From assembly GCA_038277395.1 (NCBI GenBank), contig CM076197.1, positions 25,493,057-25,557,056 on the forward strand: DNA of 64,000 nt, written 5' to 3'. Position 1 is the first letter of the stretch, and each line of letters begins with the position of its first letter. The notes beneath the pieces were generated by a model. It did not search any database. It was given only the letters and a program-made list of their open reading frames with translations, and had not been told where the DNA came from. This DNA comes from Dryocosmus kuriphilus. Taxonomy: Eukaryota; Arthropoda; Insecta; Hymenoptera; Cynipidae. Position numbers and translations under genes: made by a program. Below are positions 53,921 to 64,000 of this stretch, in pieces.

Positions 53921-55478
53921 AATTATGAATCCACAAAAAAGCAATTTCTAGTGAAAAGTGGAATTTCCACCAAAAAGAATGAATTTTCATCAAAATAATT
54001 TGATTGATTTTAATGAATAATAGTCTTATTTTCAGCAACAAATAATTAGTTTTCAGTGGAATAGTTTAATTTTTAACTGAAAAAGACCAATTTTTAACAA
54101 AATATCTATACTTCCAACCATAAAAGATGAATTCTCAAACAAAAATGCTACAGTTGACTGCAAGAAAAAAGCAACATTATTTTTTGTACAAAAATAGTTG
54201 AAATATTAATCCAAAAAGAATAAATTTTCAACAATAACAAAATTAATTTTCAACTACAAAATGGATTCTTAACCAAATTGTTGAATTTCCAACAAAATAG
54301 TTAAATTTCCAACTATGAAGAATAACTCTCGACCAAAAAAGGTGATACCTTAACTTTTCAGCTGAAAATAGTTGAATTATCAACTACAAAAAAAGGGATT
54401 TTCAACTAACAAAAAGTAAATTTCCAATCAAAGAAAGTTTAATTTTCAACCATAAGAGATGAATTCTCAAAGAAAAATGTTCTGACTTTTGAACAAAAGA
54501 AAATAATATCTCTAATTCAAAAATAGTTTAATTATTAACCCCCCCACCCCCCCAAAAAAAAAACGGAATATGAATGAAACAGTTGAAATTTACGCCCATG
54601 AAAGATGAATTTTCAACAAACTAATTTGATTTTCTGTCAAACAGTTGAGTTTTCAACCAAAAATAAACTTTTAATAAAGTTGTTGAATTAAAAAAAAAAA
54701 ATTAATTGAAAAAAATAATGAAATTTTCAACGGAATAGTTTAATTTTTTAAGAAAGAACAATTTTTTAACAAAGTTGTTGAGTTATCAACACAAAAAAAA
54801 AAGATTTTCAATTAGATAGTTGAATTCTCACACAAGATGAATTTTCGACCAAAAAACATGATTTTTCAACTAAGGATGAACTTTTTTGTCAAAATTGTTG
54901 AATTAAGATAAAATTCTTAAATTTTCACTAAAAAAGTTGAATTCTCAACCAGAAATGCAACAATTGATTTTCAATCGAAAAAGAGGATTTTTGAACCAAG
55001 AATGCAATGGCTGAATTTTTAACCAAAAATAAAACAAGATCAAGCAAAAATGGATCCGCTAAAATTTGAACAAAAAAAATTAATTTTGAACTGAAAATAG
55101 TTGAGCAAACTACTAAACAAACAAAAAATTAACTTTCAACCAACATATTTGAATTTTTCATTTGAAAAAAGTTACATTTTCAAAAAAAAAAAAATTATTA
55201 ATCAAAAATAGGTATATTTTCAACAACAAAAAATTAATTTTCAGCAGAAAGGTATAATTTTTTACTGAAAAAGACCAATTAAAAAAAGTTTAATTTATAC
55301 ACAAAAAAATGAATTTTCAACAAAAGAAATTTATTTTTAGCTAAACTGTTGATTTTTGAACCAAAAAAACATGATTTTTCTACCAAAGATTAAGTTTTAA
55401 CGAAAATTTCTTGAATTTCTGAAAAAAAGTTAAATCTTGAACCCTAAATAATTTAATTTTCAACAAAAAAACTTAAGG
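53921..55478. repeat. TTGAATTTTCAACC-type minisatellite, block 2
   Basis: About 1.5 kb of imperfect units such as AGTTGAATTTTCAACC and AAAAAGATGAATTTTCAAC. Dozens of copies, in one main orientation, with the core nearly self-complementary. Confidence 0.85.
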
Positions 55479-55482
55479 GGTA

Positions 55483-56444
55483 ACACCACTCTAGGATTTT
55501 GAAAAAATTGAATTTTTTTTCGGTTTAAATGATACTTAAGGGTCATAAAAGTATTATCCAATTGCTCCTATATAAAAAAAAAAAAAAATGATAACACCCT
55601 TAATTTTGAGTTTTGTCGCCGTGTCTCGAAGTGTGCGTTTAGAGCGTATCCGGTACCGCTTCGACTGTTTGCTTTTATACTTGCTTTACCCACAAGATAT
55701 AGTATCATTCGTTTATTTCGTGGTCACTAGGGTACACTAATATCGAAATATACCAATATATATATATATATATATTATATGTACACAAGAGTGTATGTGT
55801 ATGAGTTATTACAGCTGCGAAGTGACACCAAGTCAAACGCTTCGAACTTGTTACAAAACTTTAAACGCGTTTTTCTCAAAACTACATTTTTCAAATCGGG
55901 CGACGACGCAGCTCGAAAACTACTCGATAGATCGCTTTGAAATTTTTACTGTAGCTTCGTAATTATATAATCTAGAGAAACACATAGCCGTTTTTTGATT
56001 GGCCGGAAACTTTTTTTTTTTTTTGAAACAATTTATTGCGAAAAAAAACGTCAAAAACCTGAAAATTTTTTTAAATTCGTGTCATTTTATGGAAAATTGA
56101 TAAATTGAAAAACCCCTATGTGTTTCTCTAGTTAACAATATCTACTTTAAGAAAATTTTTTTTTTTTGTTCTCGCTCTCATAATTTGGGAGGTACATCGT
56201 CGCCCGTGGAGGTATGCAAAAAAAAAAAAACGTTTCCGGAAAGTAGCTGTGACGCCGCCATTTTGTTCTAAAAATTCAATAAAAAATTTGTTTACGTACT
56301 TCAACATTTGTTTAATCATCTCTGAAAAAAGAAACCCGATCTCATGATCCAAATCCCCAGAAAAAATTATCAAATTTAGGCTTTTTTTCGGTGCACTTAA
56401 CTTTCAATAACTTTAACTTTAACTTAACTTTCTTAACCCCTTAA
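55483..56444. mobile_element. Insertion within the minisatellite, possibly TTAA-flanked
   Basis: Unique sequence begins TTAAGGGGTAACACC and ends TTAACCCCTTAA, giving TTAA at both edges and a short GGGGTTAA/GGGGTAA inverted terminus. It contains a (TA)n run near 55762 and an internal inverted pair (TCTAGAGAAACACATAG at 55973 and its inverse at 56120). No coding capacity. The piggyBac-like interpretation is weak. Confidence 0.4.
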
Positions 56445-57165
56445 CTTTCAATCAAAATATTTGATTTTTTTCATTAAAAAAGTTACATTTTCAACCAAAG
56501 AAGTAAAGTTTTCATATAAAATAGTTATATTTTCAACAAGAAAAATTTATTTTCAAAGGAATAGTTTCATTTTTAACTGAAAAAGATAATTTTCAACAAG
56601 AAATATTAATTTTCAACTAAAAATAATTTTTTAACGAAATTGTTGAATTTCCAACAAAGTAGATAAATTTTCAACTAACAAAACTAAATTTCCAATCAAA
56701 AAAAGTTTAATTTTCAACCATGAAAGATAAATTCTTAAAGAAAAATGTTATGACTTTCTAACAAAAGAAAATATTAACTTAAAAAATATATAGTTGAAGT
56801 ATTAACCAAAGAAATATGAATTTTCAACAAGAAAATTAATTTTCAGCTAAAAGTTAATTTTTAACAAAATTGTTGATTTTTTAACAAAATAGTTCAATTT
56901 TCAACTGAAAAGAATAATTCTGAATCGAAAAGATGAATTCTTAACCCAAAATTTAATCGTTGACATTTGAACCAAAAAATATTATTTTTCAGCTGAAAAT
57001 TTTGGAATTATCAACCCCAGAAAAAGGAATTTTGAACAAAAAAAAAGAGATTCTCAGTAAAAATTATCTTAATTTTTAAGCAAACGGTTGAATTTTCAAC
57101 AATGAATTGCCTTTTTGACCAAAAATGTAATAATTGAATTTTCGGCTAAGAATTATGAATTTCCA
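56445..57165. repeat. TTGAATTTTCAACC-type minisatellite, block 3
   Basis: The same degenerate units continue to about 57165, then give way to unique sequence just before the right end of the hAT-like element. Confidence 0.8.
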
Positions 57166-59212
57166 ACCAAGTAATTTGAGAGAATTACAAATTTGCCCTA
57201 ATTTATATTTTTTCGAATTATCCTTTGATCTCATTTTTGTATTGATGAATTACCATTTGCCATAACTTTATTTTCTCTGAATTGTGATTTTTCATACTTT
57301 TCATTTTTCCGAACCTTCCCTAATAAAATTCTAATGAACATTGATTCAAATGTTTATCTAACTTATAAAAGATTTTTGATGTCACCTATTTGTCACCTTT
57401 TTTTGAAAGAAAGTTCACCTTTTCACCTTGTTTAACGACAATAGGTACTGTGATGACTGAGATTAGTAAATAATTCAAATAATTAATTTATCAAGTATTA
57501 ATTGATATTTTTTTCTCTTAGCACGATCGCCAGTGTTTGGACATCTGAATGCAACTATTCAAGGAATGCCAACAATCGGAGCCTTTCAGGCAGAAGAAGT
57601 CCGCACAAAAGAGTTTGATCGTCATCAGGATCTGCACTCATCAGTTTGGTTTATTTGCATAGCTTCCTCTCGTGCTTTTGGATTTTAGCTGGACAAAATG
57701 TCTTTTTTACATCGTTCTTGTGACTGTAAGTTTCCTCTCTATGGGAGACGAAGACAAGGCTGAAGGCGGCAATGTGGGATTGGCGATTACTCAGAGCATC
57801 GGTCTCACTGAAATGTTCCAGTGGAGAATGAGGCAGAGTGCAGAGTTGGAAAATCAGATGACTTAGTCGAGCGGGTTCTCAAATACTGGTTAGTACCAAT
57901 AAATTGATTGATTCTTTCTTCATCTTGTCCTTCAGTTTTCATTGATACAGTTAATTATTTTTTAGCAACATCGAAAGTGAACCAGCCCTGGAAAGCATTC
58001 TTGAGAAAAAATCAAATGAAGATTGACCTTATAAAGGAAAGGTCGAGTTTAAAAAAGTATTCTTGCGATATTCGTCTCTGGAACCTCCAGTTTTGAAAAA
58101 TGTGAACTTTGTAACTGAAACAAGAGAAAAAGTAGGGATCGTTGGTCGCACTGGTGCCGAAAAATTATCTCTAATTTCCGCCCTTTTCCGCCTTGCGATT
58201 TTGAAAGGCCGTATAGAAATCGACTGTATGGAGACTGGAGAAATTGGTCTTCACGATCTCTGATGAAAAATCAACATAACTCTCTAGAAAACTTTCTTCT
58301 TTACTGGAAGTCTTCGGTCCAATCTAGAATCGCTTTAACGCTTATCCATATTAGATTTTGTGGCTAGCTCCTGAGGAGGTCGAAGCTAAAGGAATGGGAC
58401 TCGATGCTCATATGAACGAGGGTGGAAGCAACTATTCAAACCAAGTTCGAGTGCACTGTAATTACTGTCATGGACAGCGATCGCATTTTGGTGATGGATG
58501 CTGGCAGTGTTGTGGCAAGCAAAAACTTTTATCCTGTGATGTAAATCTATTTCTTGTTTTCTAAATTTCTAGTTACGCGTGTGGATTTAAAATTCTTTAT
58601 AGATCAAGAATGTTCAATTCATAACGTTTAAAATTGAATAATTTTAGGTCGAAACTTGTTAAATTAGAAAACTTGAAATATATACAAATGAAAGTCTTTA
58701 AATACTTTAAATGAATTCAGATTACATTTTTTTAATTGGACAATTTTTAATAATAGGGTTGCTTGAAATTGTAGAAGTGTCGATTCAAATTTCATTAGAC
58801 AATTTCCAATTTAGATCACACTTAAATAAATTTAAGTTAAAAACGCTAATTTAATTATTTGAATTTGACACTTTATAAGTTGGACATTTTTAAATTGATA
58901 GCCGCAGTAAAATTGATTCATTTTGAATTGAATCTTTCAAAATTATACAATTTTATCAACAAAAAAAGATTAGATTTTGTATTTAAATTTCAATTCAATT
59001 CTTAATTAATCTTGAATTTCTTTAACAGGAGTTCGATCACCCATACCTTCTGCTACAGAAAGGAAAGCGAGAACTTGAAAAGCATGGTGCGTGAAACCGG
59101 AAAATCATTGGCGAAAGCTCTCATGGCAGTCGCCAAAGGAAGTTAAAATCTGCGACACTCGGACTTGGCGACTCCTCTTTGAAGCCTGGAGGCTTTAGCG
59201 TTTAAGCTTTTC

Positions 59213-59626
59213 TACTGTAAGATTTTTTCACGTAGTCCTCTCACCTCGAAGTGAATATCTCGGGAATGGAAAACGATAAAAAAGTAAACTGAACTTCATG
59301 CAAAGGAGTATTTATTTCAAAAACATACTGATTCTTAGAACATCTAAGAATGTATACAAATTTTTTCGAAATTTTTGAGGTAATTTTAGCAATACAGGCG
59401 AGCTTCGCAATGTTGACCTGAGTAGTCGAAGGGCGCAATTTTGGTGTTTTTATTTAAATAAATGGTAACAATTCCTCGCCATATTAATGAAAAACAACCG
59501 TTTGAAATGCAATCAACGTAGAAATAAATATCACTTAAAATGAAATTCAGTTAACCTTTTTATAATTTTCATTCTCCAGGTATTCACGTCGAAAGTGAGG
59601 GGACTACAAGAAAAAATCTTTCAGTA
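59213..59626. mobile_element. MITE with ~55 bp TIRs
   Basis: Left TACTGTAAGATTTTTTCACG and inverted right TACTGAAAGATTTTTTCTTG. Both continue TAGTCC-CTCAC-TCGA-GTGAATA. 414 bp, no coding capacity, placed just after the ABCC pseudogene stop. No clear target duplication. Confidence 0.7.
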
Positions 59627-60518
59627 AATACAATTCGCACACGGTTTAGTGTCGCAGCGAAATAGGAAATCATTCATATTTTTATTTAAATAGTAGTAGA
59701 ACAAGTGTAATGTCGTAAAGATAAATCAGTCATAAATCAATGCATACATCAGATTAACATACTTTAGCCGCAGTGACCGCAATGTCACGTTTTTCAATTT
59801 CGACTAGTCTTTTGACTTTTGACAAATCGAGAATAAAAGCAAAAATTGTAATCGGAAATGTAACTTCGCCAGTCATTCATTTTCCTGCATTGTTAGTTAC
59901 TTTAATTTCCAAATTTATCGCCCCGAAGGCGTTAACTTGAAACCTTTTGACTATCATTCAGTGCTCGGTTAACCGAATTTAAGAGACGGTACTATAAGAA
60001 ATTTTTTAATTATTGATAAAAGGATGTAGAGTTGAGGCATGGTGTTTTGACCAAATTTTGTCAATTTAGGATTAAGCATTTTTCTCGTTTTCGATTGATC
60101 ATTCTCCGGCTGAATCGGTACTTAGGATCGTCGATTTTCTACATAGACTTTAGGTATCACGATTATTTATTTTTTATTACTGTATTACTGTCTACACTTA
60201 AACGATTTGATTTATGATGGTTGACTTTTAATCTAATCTTTCATCGCAGCGACTGAAAAACTCGATGTAAAAACTTTCATGTAATATTCCGACAATGATG
60301 ATGGGACGTAAAAATACTAGTAATCTTTGCGGGAAATTTACAAAAATTTTTAATCCATACATGGATCCGTGTAAAATTATAGAAAGACGCCGAAGTATTC
60401 TCTAATTGGCCCTAAAATCTTGTTAATTCATATCGAACTTCGTGGTAAAATTATCGTGATATTGCAGTGACTTTCTCGCAGCAATCACTGGTATTTCTAG
60501 GTCTGACGATTATTGCAC
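59627..60518. other. AT-rich stretch without a gene
   Basis: No frame or repeat I can support. Confidence 0.6.
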
Positions 60519-60607
60519 AAAAATTACACGTTTATTGTATATTTCACACAGTTCTTGAAAAATTTCTTTCACGATCGGAGTAAATGTACAATAAACGTGT
60601 AATTTTT
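60519..60607. repeat. Inverted repeat with 21 bp perfect arms
   Basis: AAAAATTACACGTTTATTGTA at 60519-60539 and its exact inverse at 60587-60607, with a 47-base loop that is itself partly symmetric. Confidence 0.9.
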
Positions 60608-61209
60608 CTACAACAGTCATACAACAAAAATTAAAGTACGAGTGTATTTTTCAGTCACATTTTTTACAGTTTAGAGCCAATCAAGGTCCTTGGCGAGAAA
60701 ATCCGGTGATTGGACAAATCATTTTATATGCAATAAAATTGTTTTCAAACGTGAAAACTATTTTGTTTTTTTTCTCCCAATTTATTATTACGAATTATTA
60801 AGTTTTAATGATTATATTTCAGTTACGTTATTATTATTTAGTTATTATTAAGGAAACAATTTATATAAAAATTTATCGCTAAATTCAATAACATATCATG
60901 TCATTATGTTTAGTTTTCATATTTACATTGTACTTAATATATTATTATTCTCAATACTGCTTCTTATTTTATCAATGATTTTTTATCAAAAAACAATAAT
61001 AATAACTATAGTAATAAACTTAGAGTAAACACTTTGTTAATTTGGTAATAAAAAATTGTTCTCATGTGTTACCGCAGTCGGTAAAGTTGCTTCCTTTCAG
61101 ATGTGAAAAATATAATTCAACGACTTTTTGACAAACTTTTTAAAATTGTAATGCAACTTTGAGACTTTAGCATATTTATTGCATTAACTTGATTATTTCA
61201 TACATTCGA
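60608..61209. other. AT-rich stretch without a gene
   Basis: Long ATTATTATTA-like text; nothing else visible. Confidence 0.6.
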
Positions 61210-61622
61210 TTCACACATCTTTAAATTTTTACGCGACGAAATTCCGTTTCTCGCGCCATTCTGGGAAGCGCGTGATGCATTGCCATATCGAGTAAAAACG
61301 CTTGTGGTGGGGGGTCCTGCATAGCATATCGGGGAAAAATTCGTTTGCCGTACGCGTCGTCATGCGCAGTGGGCATCTTTCGACGAGTCAATTTCGTCAG
61401 AAAAGGTAGTAGAACAGAATCTATTCTCACGCTCTCTCTCTCTCCCACTTTCTTTCTCGTAACAAGTGCGCTTACTTCGTGGCTTACTCTTTCGTACCAA
61501 AGCAGACTCAATCGACATTCACAAATTGTAAAAATTGCTTTTTTGACCGGTCCCTCTCTGCTCGTTATTTCCCATGAATGACGCGAGAAATCGAAATTTC
61601 GTCGCGTAAATTACTGTGTGAA
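61210..61622. mobile_element. MITE with TTCACACA termini (413 bp)
   Basis: Left TTCACACATCTTTAAATTTT and ACGCGACGAAATTCCG; the right end inverted reads TTCACACAGTAATTTACGCG and ACGAAATTTCG, continuing TTTCTCGCG-CATTC. The interior contains a (TC)n run near 61430-61444. The frames inside on both strands are not supported as genes. Duplication unclear. Confidence 0.75.
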
Positions 61623-61746
61623 CGTTGAAGCCGAACACAATGTACTATTCTTTCATTTCACAATTCTTTAATTCAATTTTTAAACTTCGCACGCAAAATG
61701 ATATTGAGTACTGAGCAATGCAATTGAAGTTGCCTTTAGCATGCTT

Positions 61747-62039
61747 TGTAGGCTATGCCTACATGGCGGGAACAGGGTAGGGAGAGTGGTGCGCAGGAGG
61801 GAGAAACCGTTGCGTGGCAAACGAGCGTCTAGCGACGAGCGAGAGAGTCAGTCATTCCTACAGTTGTACAGAGTAAAGACCTCTGCAATGCGCGCAAAGT
61901 TGTCGAGCCAGTTATGCTCATTATGCAATAAATTGCATTTTTACCTTGATCAATTCTGGTTTTATTCCTTGCATCTGCACAACACAGTAGTAGGTCTGTG
62001 TTGGATAGTCAATAAATAAACACGTAGAAAGTGCCTACA
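61747..62039 (+). mobile_element. 5' LTR (293 bp) of an LTR retrotransposon
   Basis: Opens TGTAGGC and closes GCCTACA (7 bp perfect inverted ends). Contains AATAAA (about 61926 and 62011). It is followed after one base by a primer-site-like GGCGACCCCGAAC. The second LTR is not in the window, so a solo LTR is possible. Confidence 0.65.
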
Positions 62040-62061
62040 TCGGCGACCCCGAACTTGGTGG
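62040..62061 (+). promoter_or_regulatory. Probable primer-binding site
   Basis: TCGGCGACCCCGAACTTGG immediately follows the LTR and resembles the TGGCGACCCCGAA primer sites of BEL/Pao and some gypsy elements. Confidence 0.5.
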
Positions 62062-63657
62062 AACATATGCTTCTGGCTTGGCGTCAGATTTTCCTGGAAA
62101 CCAGACGCCACTCGTTTTCGAGCCTTTTTTTTCTTACAAATTGGATATGGAGATCAAGGTTTTTAATGAAAATGGAATTTTATTAATATGCTGGCCTACG
62201 TAGGAAATACCTTTGGAATTTTAATTATTTTCCTGCCAGCTTGGAATAGTTGATCACTGGAATGGAACGACGCCATGACGCTGTTTCAAATATTCTGGAT
62301 TCAGTTGGGAATTGTACAACAAAATAACTCCGCACATCCAGCTTCAGATAATTATAATATTCCCTAAGGTATGTTTTATTCTTGAGGAAAAGATTTTTCT
62401 AGAATTTCTCTTGTAAAAAAAAAAAAATATTTTTTTCGTTGGTGTTCTACCGCGCGTTGTTACGCCCGCACAACGTTTTTATGTATTTACCGGCTATGCC
62501 GTTGTTTCATTGCAATCCTTGTGTCGTCGTCTCCTGCTCTATTACCTCAAATTGTAACATTAATATTTACAGTATGAATTTATAATATTTACCCGTAATG
62601 TTTGTGTATGCGTCTAAGTGCGACAGTTGGTACCCGTTGTTGCCAAAAGAAGATTTTGCGACCAATAGGGTCAGAGAAATGTAAAAATTATAATTAATAG
62701 GTGGTAAACCGCTTTTACGAGTGCTTTTACAATATTTCCGTTTTCAGGTTGAACAAGTTGTGCGCACATGACCGAAGAAGTGCAACAATAATTTTCTAGG
62801 ATCTGTTAATATAAGAGAAATACCTGTGTTTTAGAAACATTTAATAGGGAAAGGCAAGAATTTTATTTGTCAGGTTTTTAGGAGGCATGCACCGGGTATT
62901 TACTTTTTGAGAATTGTGCGCTTTACAAGTGCCCTGAATGAATTACGGATAATTTTTACTGATATAATATTTGTCATATACACTGCCTAAAGAATTAAAG
63001 CACTGATGTGTAAAATTGAACTTTCTGTATGACCAGGATTTTACAAGCAATTATAATTTACCGACGTTTTCAAGCTGCGTTTGACAAAACCGTTGTTATC
63101 GAAACTCATGTCTCAATTTAGTTTTGGTGGCATTTAGGTTTATGCCACTGAGTGAATTGACTGTATGCTATACGAAAGTTGTGTTAACACCTTAATACTA
63201 TTTTTAAACTGACGACATCCCAATTACTCGGTGAGACAATAATTGTAAGAAATTTTGTGTATCTATTCACAATGGCTTTAATGTTTTCCTTTACTATTGA
63301 GTGTATAAAGTAATGGACTGCCCGCCAACGTCGTTCAAAAGTATTGTCGAAAGAAAGTTAAAAAGGAGGCAGACTGCCATAGACTGTTAACCGGACCCAT
63401 AATCTCGGTTTTGTTTGGTAGTGATGAGTCCCATTCCCAATGCTTTTCTTTGCTCTTTCATTAGCAGACAAATGTCGGGTGTTCCGTAAAGGTGGCGATA
63501 CATTTTTCGTGGATATTACGAAAGTAAAGAAAAGTCCTCGTGGTCGGCACAACTTTCCTTCTGTGTGTGGAAATTAATACCAACGTGTCATATGCTTCCC
63601 CACCTTCCGAACCCCTAAGATAAAATAACGCGCAGTGGGAAATCCTACGCGATCAAA
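62062..63657. other. Leader or unrelated stretch between LTR and gag-like frame
   Basis: No frame recognised. AT-rich with an A12 run at 62417. It could be the element's leader or contain a separate insertion. Confidence 0.4.
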
Positions 63658-64000
63658 ATGGCGGAAAATAAAAACCCGGGAAACACAGACGAGATTACGC
63701 GCGATATGGAGCACGAGAACAATGATGTCGTAAGCTCCAATTTTGAAATAAAAATCCTCAAACTGCAAATGCTGGAGGTCACTAAACGGATAGAATAAAT
63801 AGCTAGCCTTGTCGAACAGGTCATGATTAATATACCGGCGAACCGAAATGCGTCTACGTCTCACGATAACGGTAACGTTACAGTACACGTCGACACAACT
63901 GCGTCTTCGATGGACCCCTTAATTCAGACCGCGAATCTAGATAATTTCGGCCTAAATGGGTCACCCGGAGATCTTATAAACACTTCCATGCGTGAGGTCA
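63658..64000 (+). pseudogene. gag-like N-terminal frame, runs off the window
   Basis: From the ATG at 63658: MAENKNPGNTDEITRDMEHE, then NFEIKILKLQMLEVTKRIE, a TAA at 63796-63798, and continuing in the same frame with IASLVEQVMINIPANRNAST and LDNFGLNGSPGDLINTSMRE to the edge. A hydrophilic N-terminus with a short amphipathic helix is usual for gag of LTR elements. It lies 1.6 kb after an LTR and primer site in the same orientation. I do not recognise the family. Nothing downstream is visible to confirm it. Confidence 0.4.

Larger units (their letters stand above)
51988..57459. mobile_element. 5.5 kb hAT-like element filling an ABCC4-like intron
   Basis: The ends are CAGTCATCACAG and its exact inverse (CTGTGATGACTG). 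The flanks are AGATTATA and AGATTAGT, an 8 bp duplication with two mismatches, and CAG termini with 8 bp duplications are the hAT pattern. CACCTATTT/TCACCTTTTT repeats lie just inside both ends. There is no recognisable transposase. The interior is mostly a minisatellite plus other insertions (52171-52400, 53000-53920, 55483-56444). Confidence 0.65.
51789..59146 (+). pseudogene. ABCC4/MRP4-like ABC transporter, decayed, C-terminal exons
   Basis: In MRP4-type exporters this region forms the second membrane domain's inner helices and the second nucleotide-binding domain, which pump organic anions across the plasma membrane using ATP. Exon 1 (51789-51950): LQSQVVAASNVWLLIPTFLI and FYPATSRSVKRLERV, donor GTAAGT. 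Exon 2 (57522-57888): FGHLNATIQGMPTIGAFQAE and GNVGLAITQSIGLTEMFQW with RMRQSAELENQM. Exon 3 (57966-58560): PPVLKNVNFVTETREKVGIV, Walker A GRTGAEKLS, then IEIDCMETGEIGLHDL. Exon 4 (59029-59146): EFDHPYLLLQ ... MVRETGKSLAKALMAVAKGS, stop. Lesions: TAG for Trp in exon 2 with a frameshift, another frameshift at about 57862, TGA for Trp near 58019, Walker A Gly-to-Glu and Ser-to-Leu, and loss of frame across the signature and Walker B. Exon 1 to 2 intron is 5.6 kb. Confidence 0.88.

Noticed and set aside
61221..61581. Opposing frames inside the TTCACACA MITE
   Set aside because: They lie within an inverted-repeat element and show no known motif.

Overview
This window looks like AT-rich arthropod (very probably insect) DNA made almost entirely of interspersed repeats. 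A hymenopteran is my best guess, from the style of the repeat families, but nothing in the window proves it. I see no intact host gene and no functional RNA gene. The one host-type gene is a decayed ABCC4/MRP4-like ABC transporter (51.8-59.1 kb). Nothing supports a bacterial reading such as operons, ribosome sites or CRISPR.

Layout, left to right. 0-1 kb: the 3' end of an env-bearing LTR retrotransposon. 2.1-10.2 kb: a TA-flanked MITE, a TAA microsatellite, then two degenerate R4/Dong-type non-LTR elements. 10.4-14.2 kb: a further copy of the first R4/Dong family, split in two by a 2.6 kb element. That element has ~400 bp inverted repeats with a tRNA-like internal promoter, and it is itself split by a probable solo LTR. 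15.0-15.5 kb: a Penelope fragment. 16.7-17.9 kb: a TA-flanked pogo-like element that keeps only a pipsqueak-type HTH exon. 18.7-21.6 kb: an ORF2-deleted LINE with an exact 15 bp target duplication and a deleted mariner sitting in its 3' junction. 22.2-23.1 kb: a degenerate ~560 bp tandem duplication carrying a hairpin.

23.3-34.4 kb is a deeply nested region. A P-element/THAP9-like transposase pseudogene on the minus strand still has recognisable exons and splice sites. It is interrupted on one side by a 6.4 kb long-TIR element, which holds a 4.5 kb TIR element, which holds a 3.1 kb Transib-like element with a RAG1-type transposase. On the other side it is interrupted by a palindromic MITE, which holds a non-autonomous Transib-like element, which holds a Harbinger-like MITE. 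36.2-37.2 kb has a long palindrome, a 3' LINE fragment and an unusual CTTTGCAAAA foldback dimer. 37.9-49.2 kb is a decayed Ty3/gypsy element with a younger, almost complete gypsy (Mag-like) element inserted in its pol gene, bounded by an ATAAC target duplication.

51.8-59.1 kb is the ABCC4-like pseudogene. One intron is swollen by a ~5.5 kb element with hAT-like 12 bp ends and an imperfect 8 bp duplication, filled with a TTGAATTTTCAACC-type minisatellite and further insertions. 59.2-61.6 kb has small MITE-like inverted-repeat elements. The window ends in the start of another LTR retrotransposon (LTR plus primer-binding site) and a gag-like reading frame that runs off the edge. The strongest leads are the tRNA-like TIR element, the Transib/RAG1-type element in its nest, and the minisatellite-filled hAT-like element.
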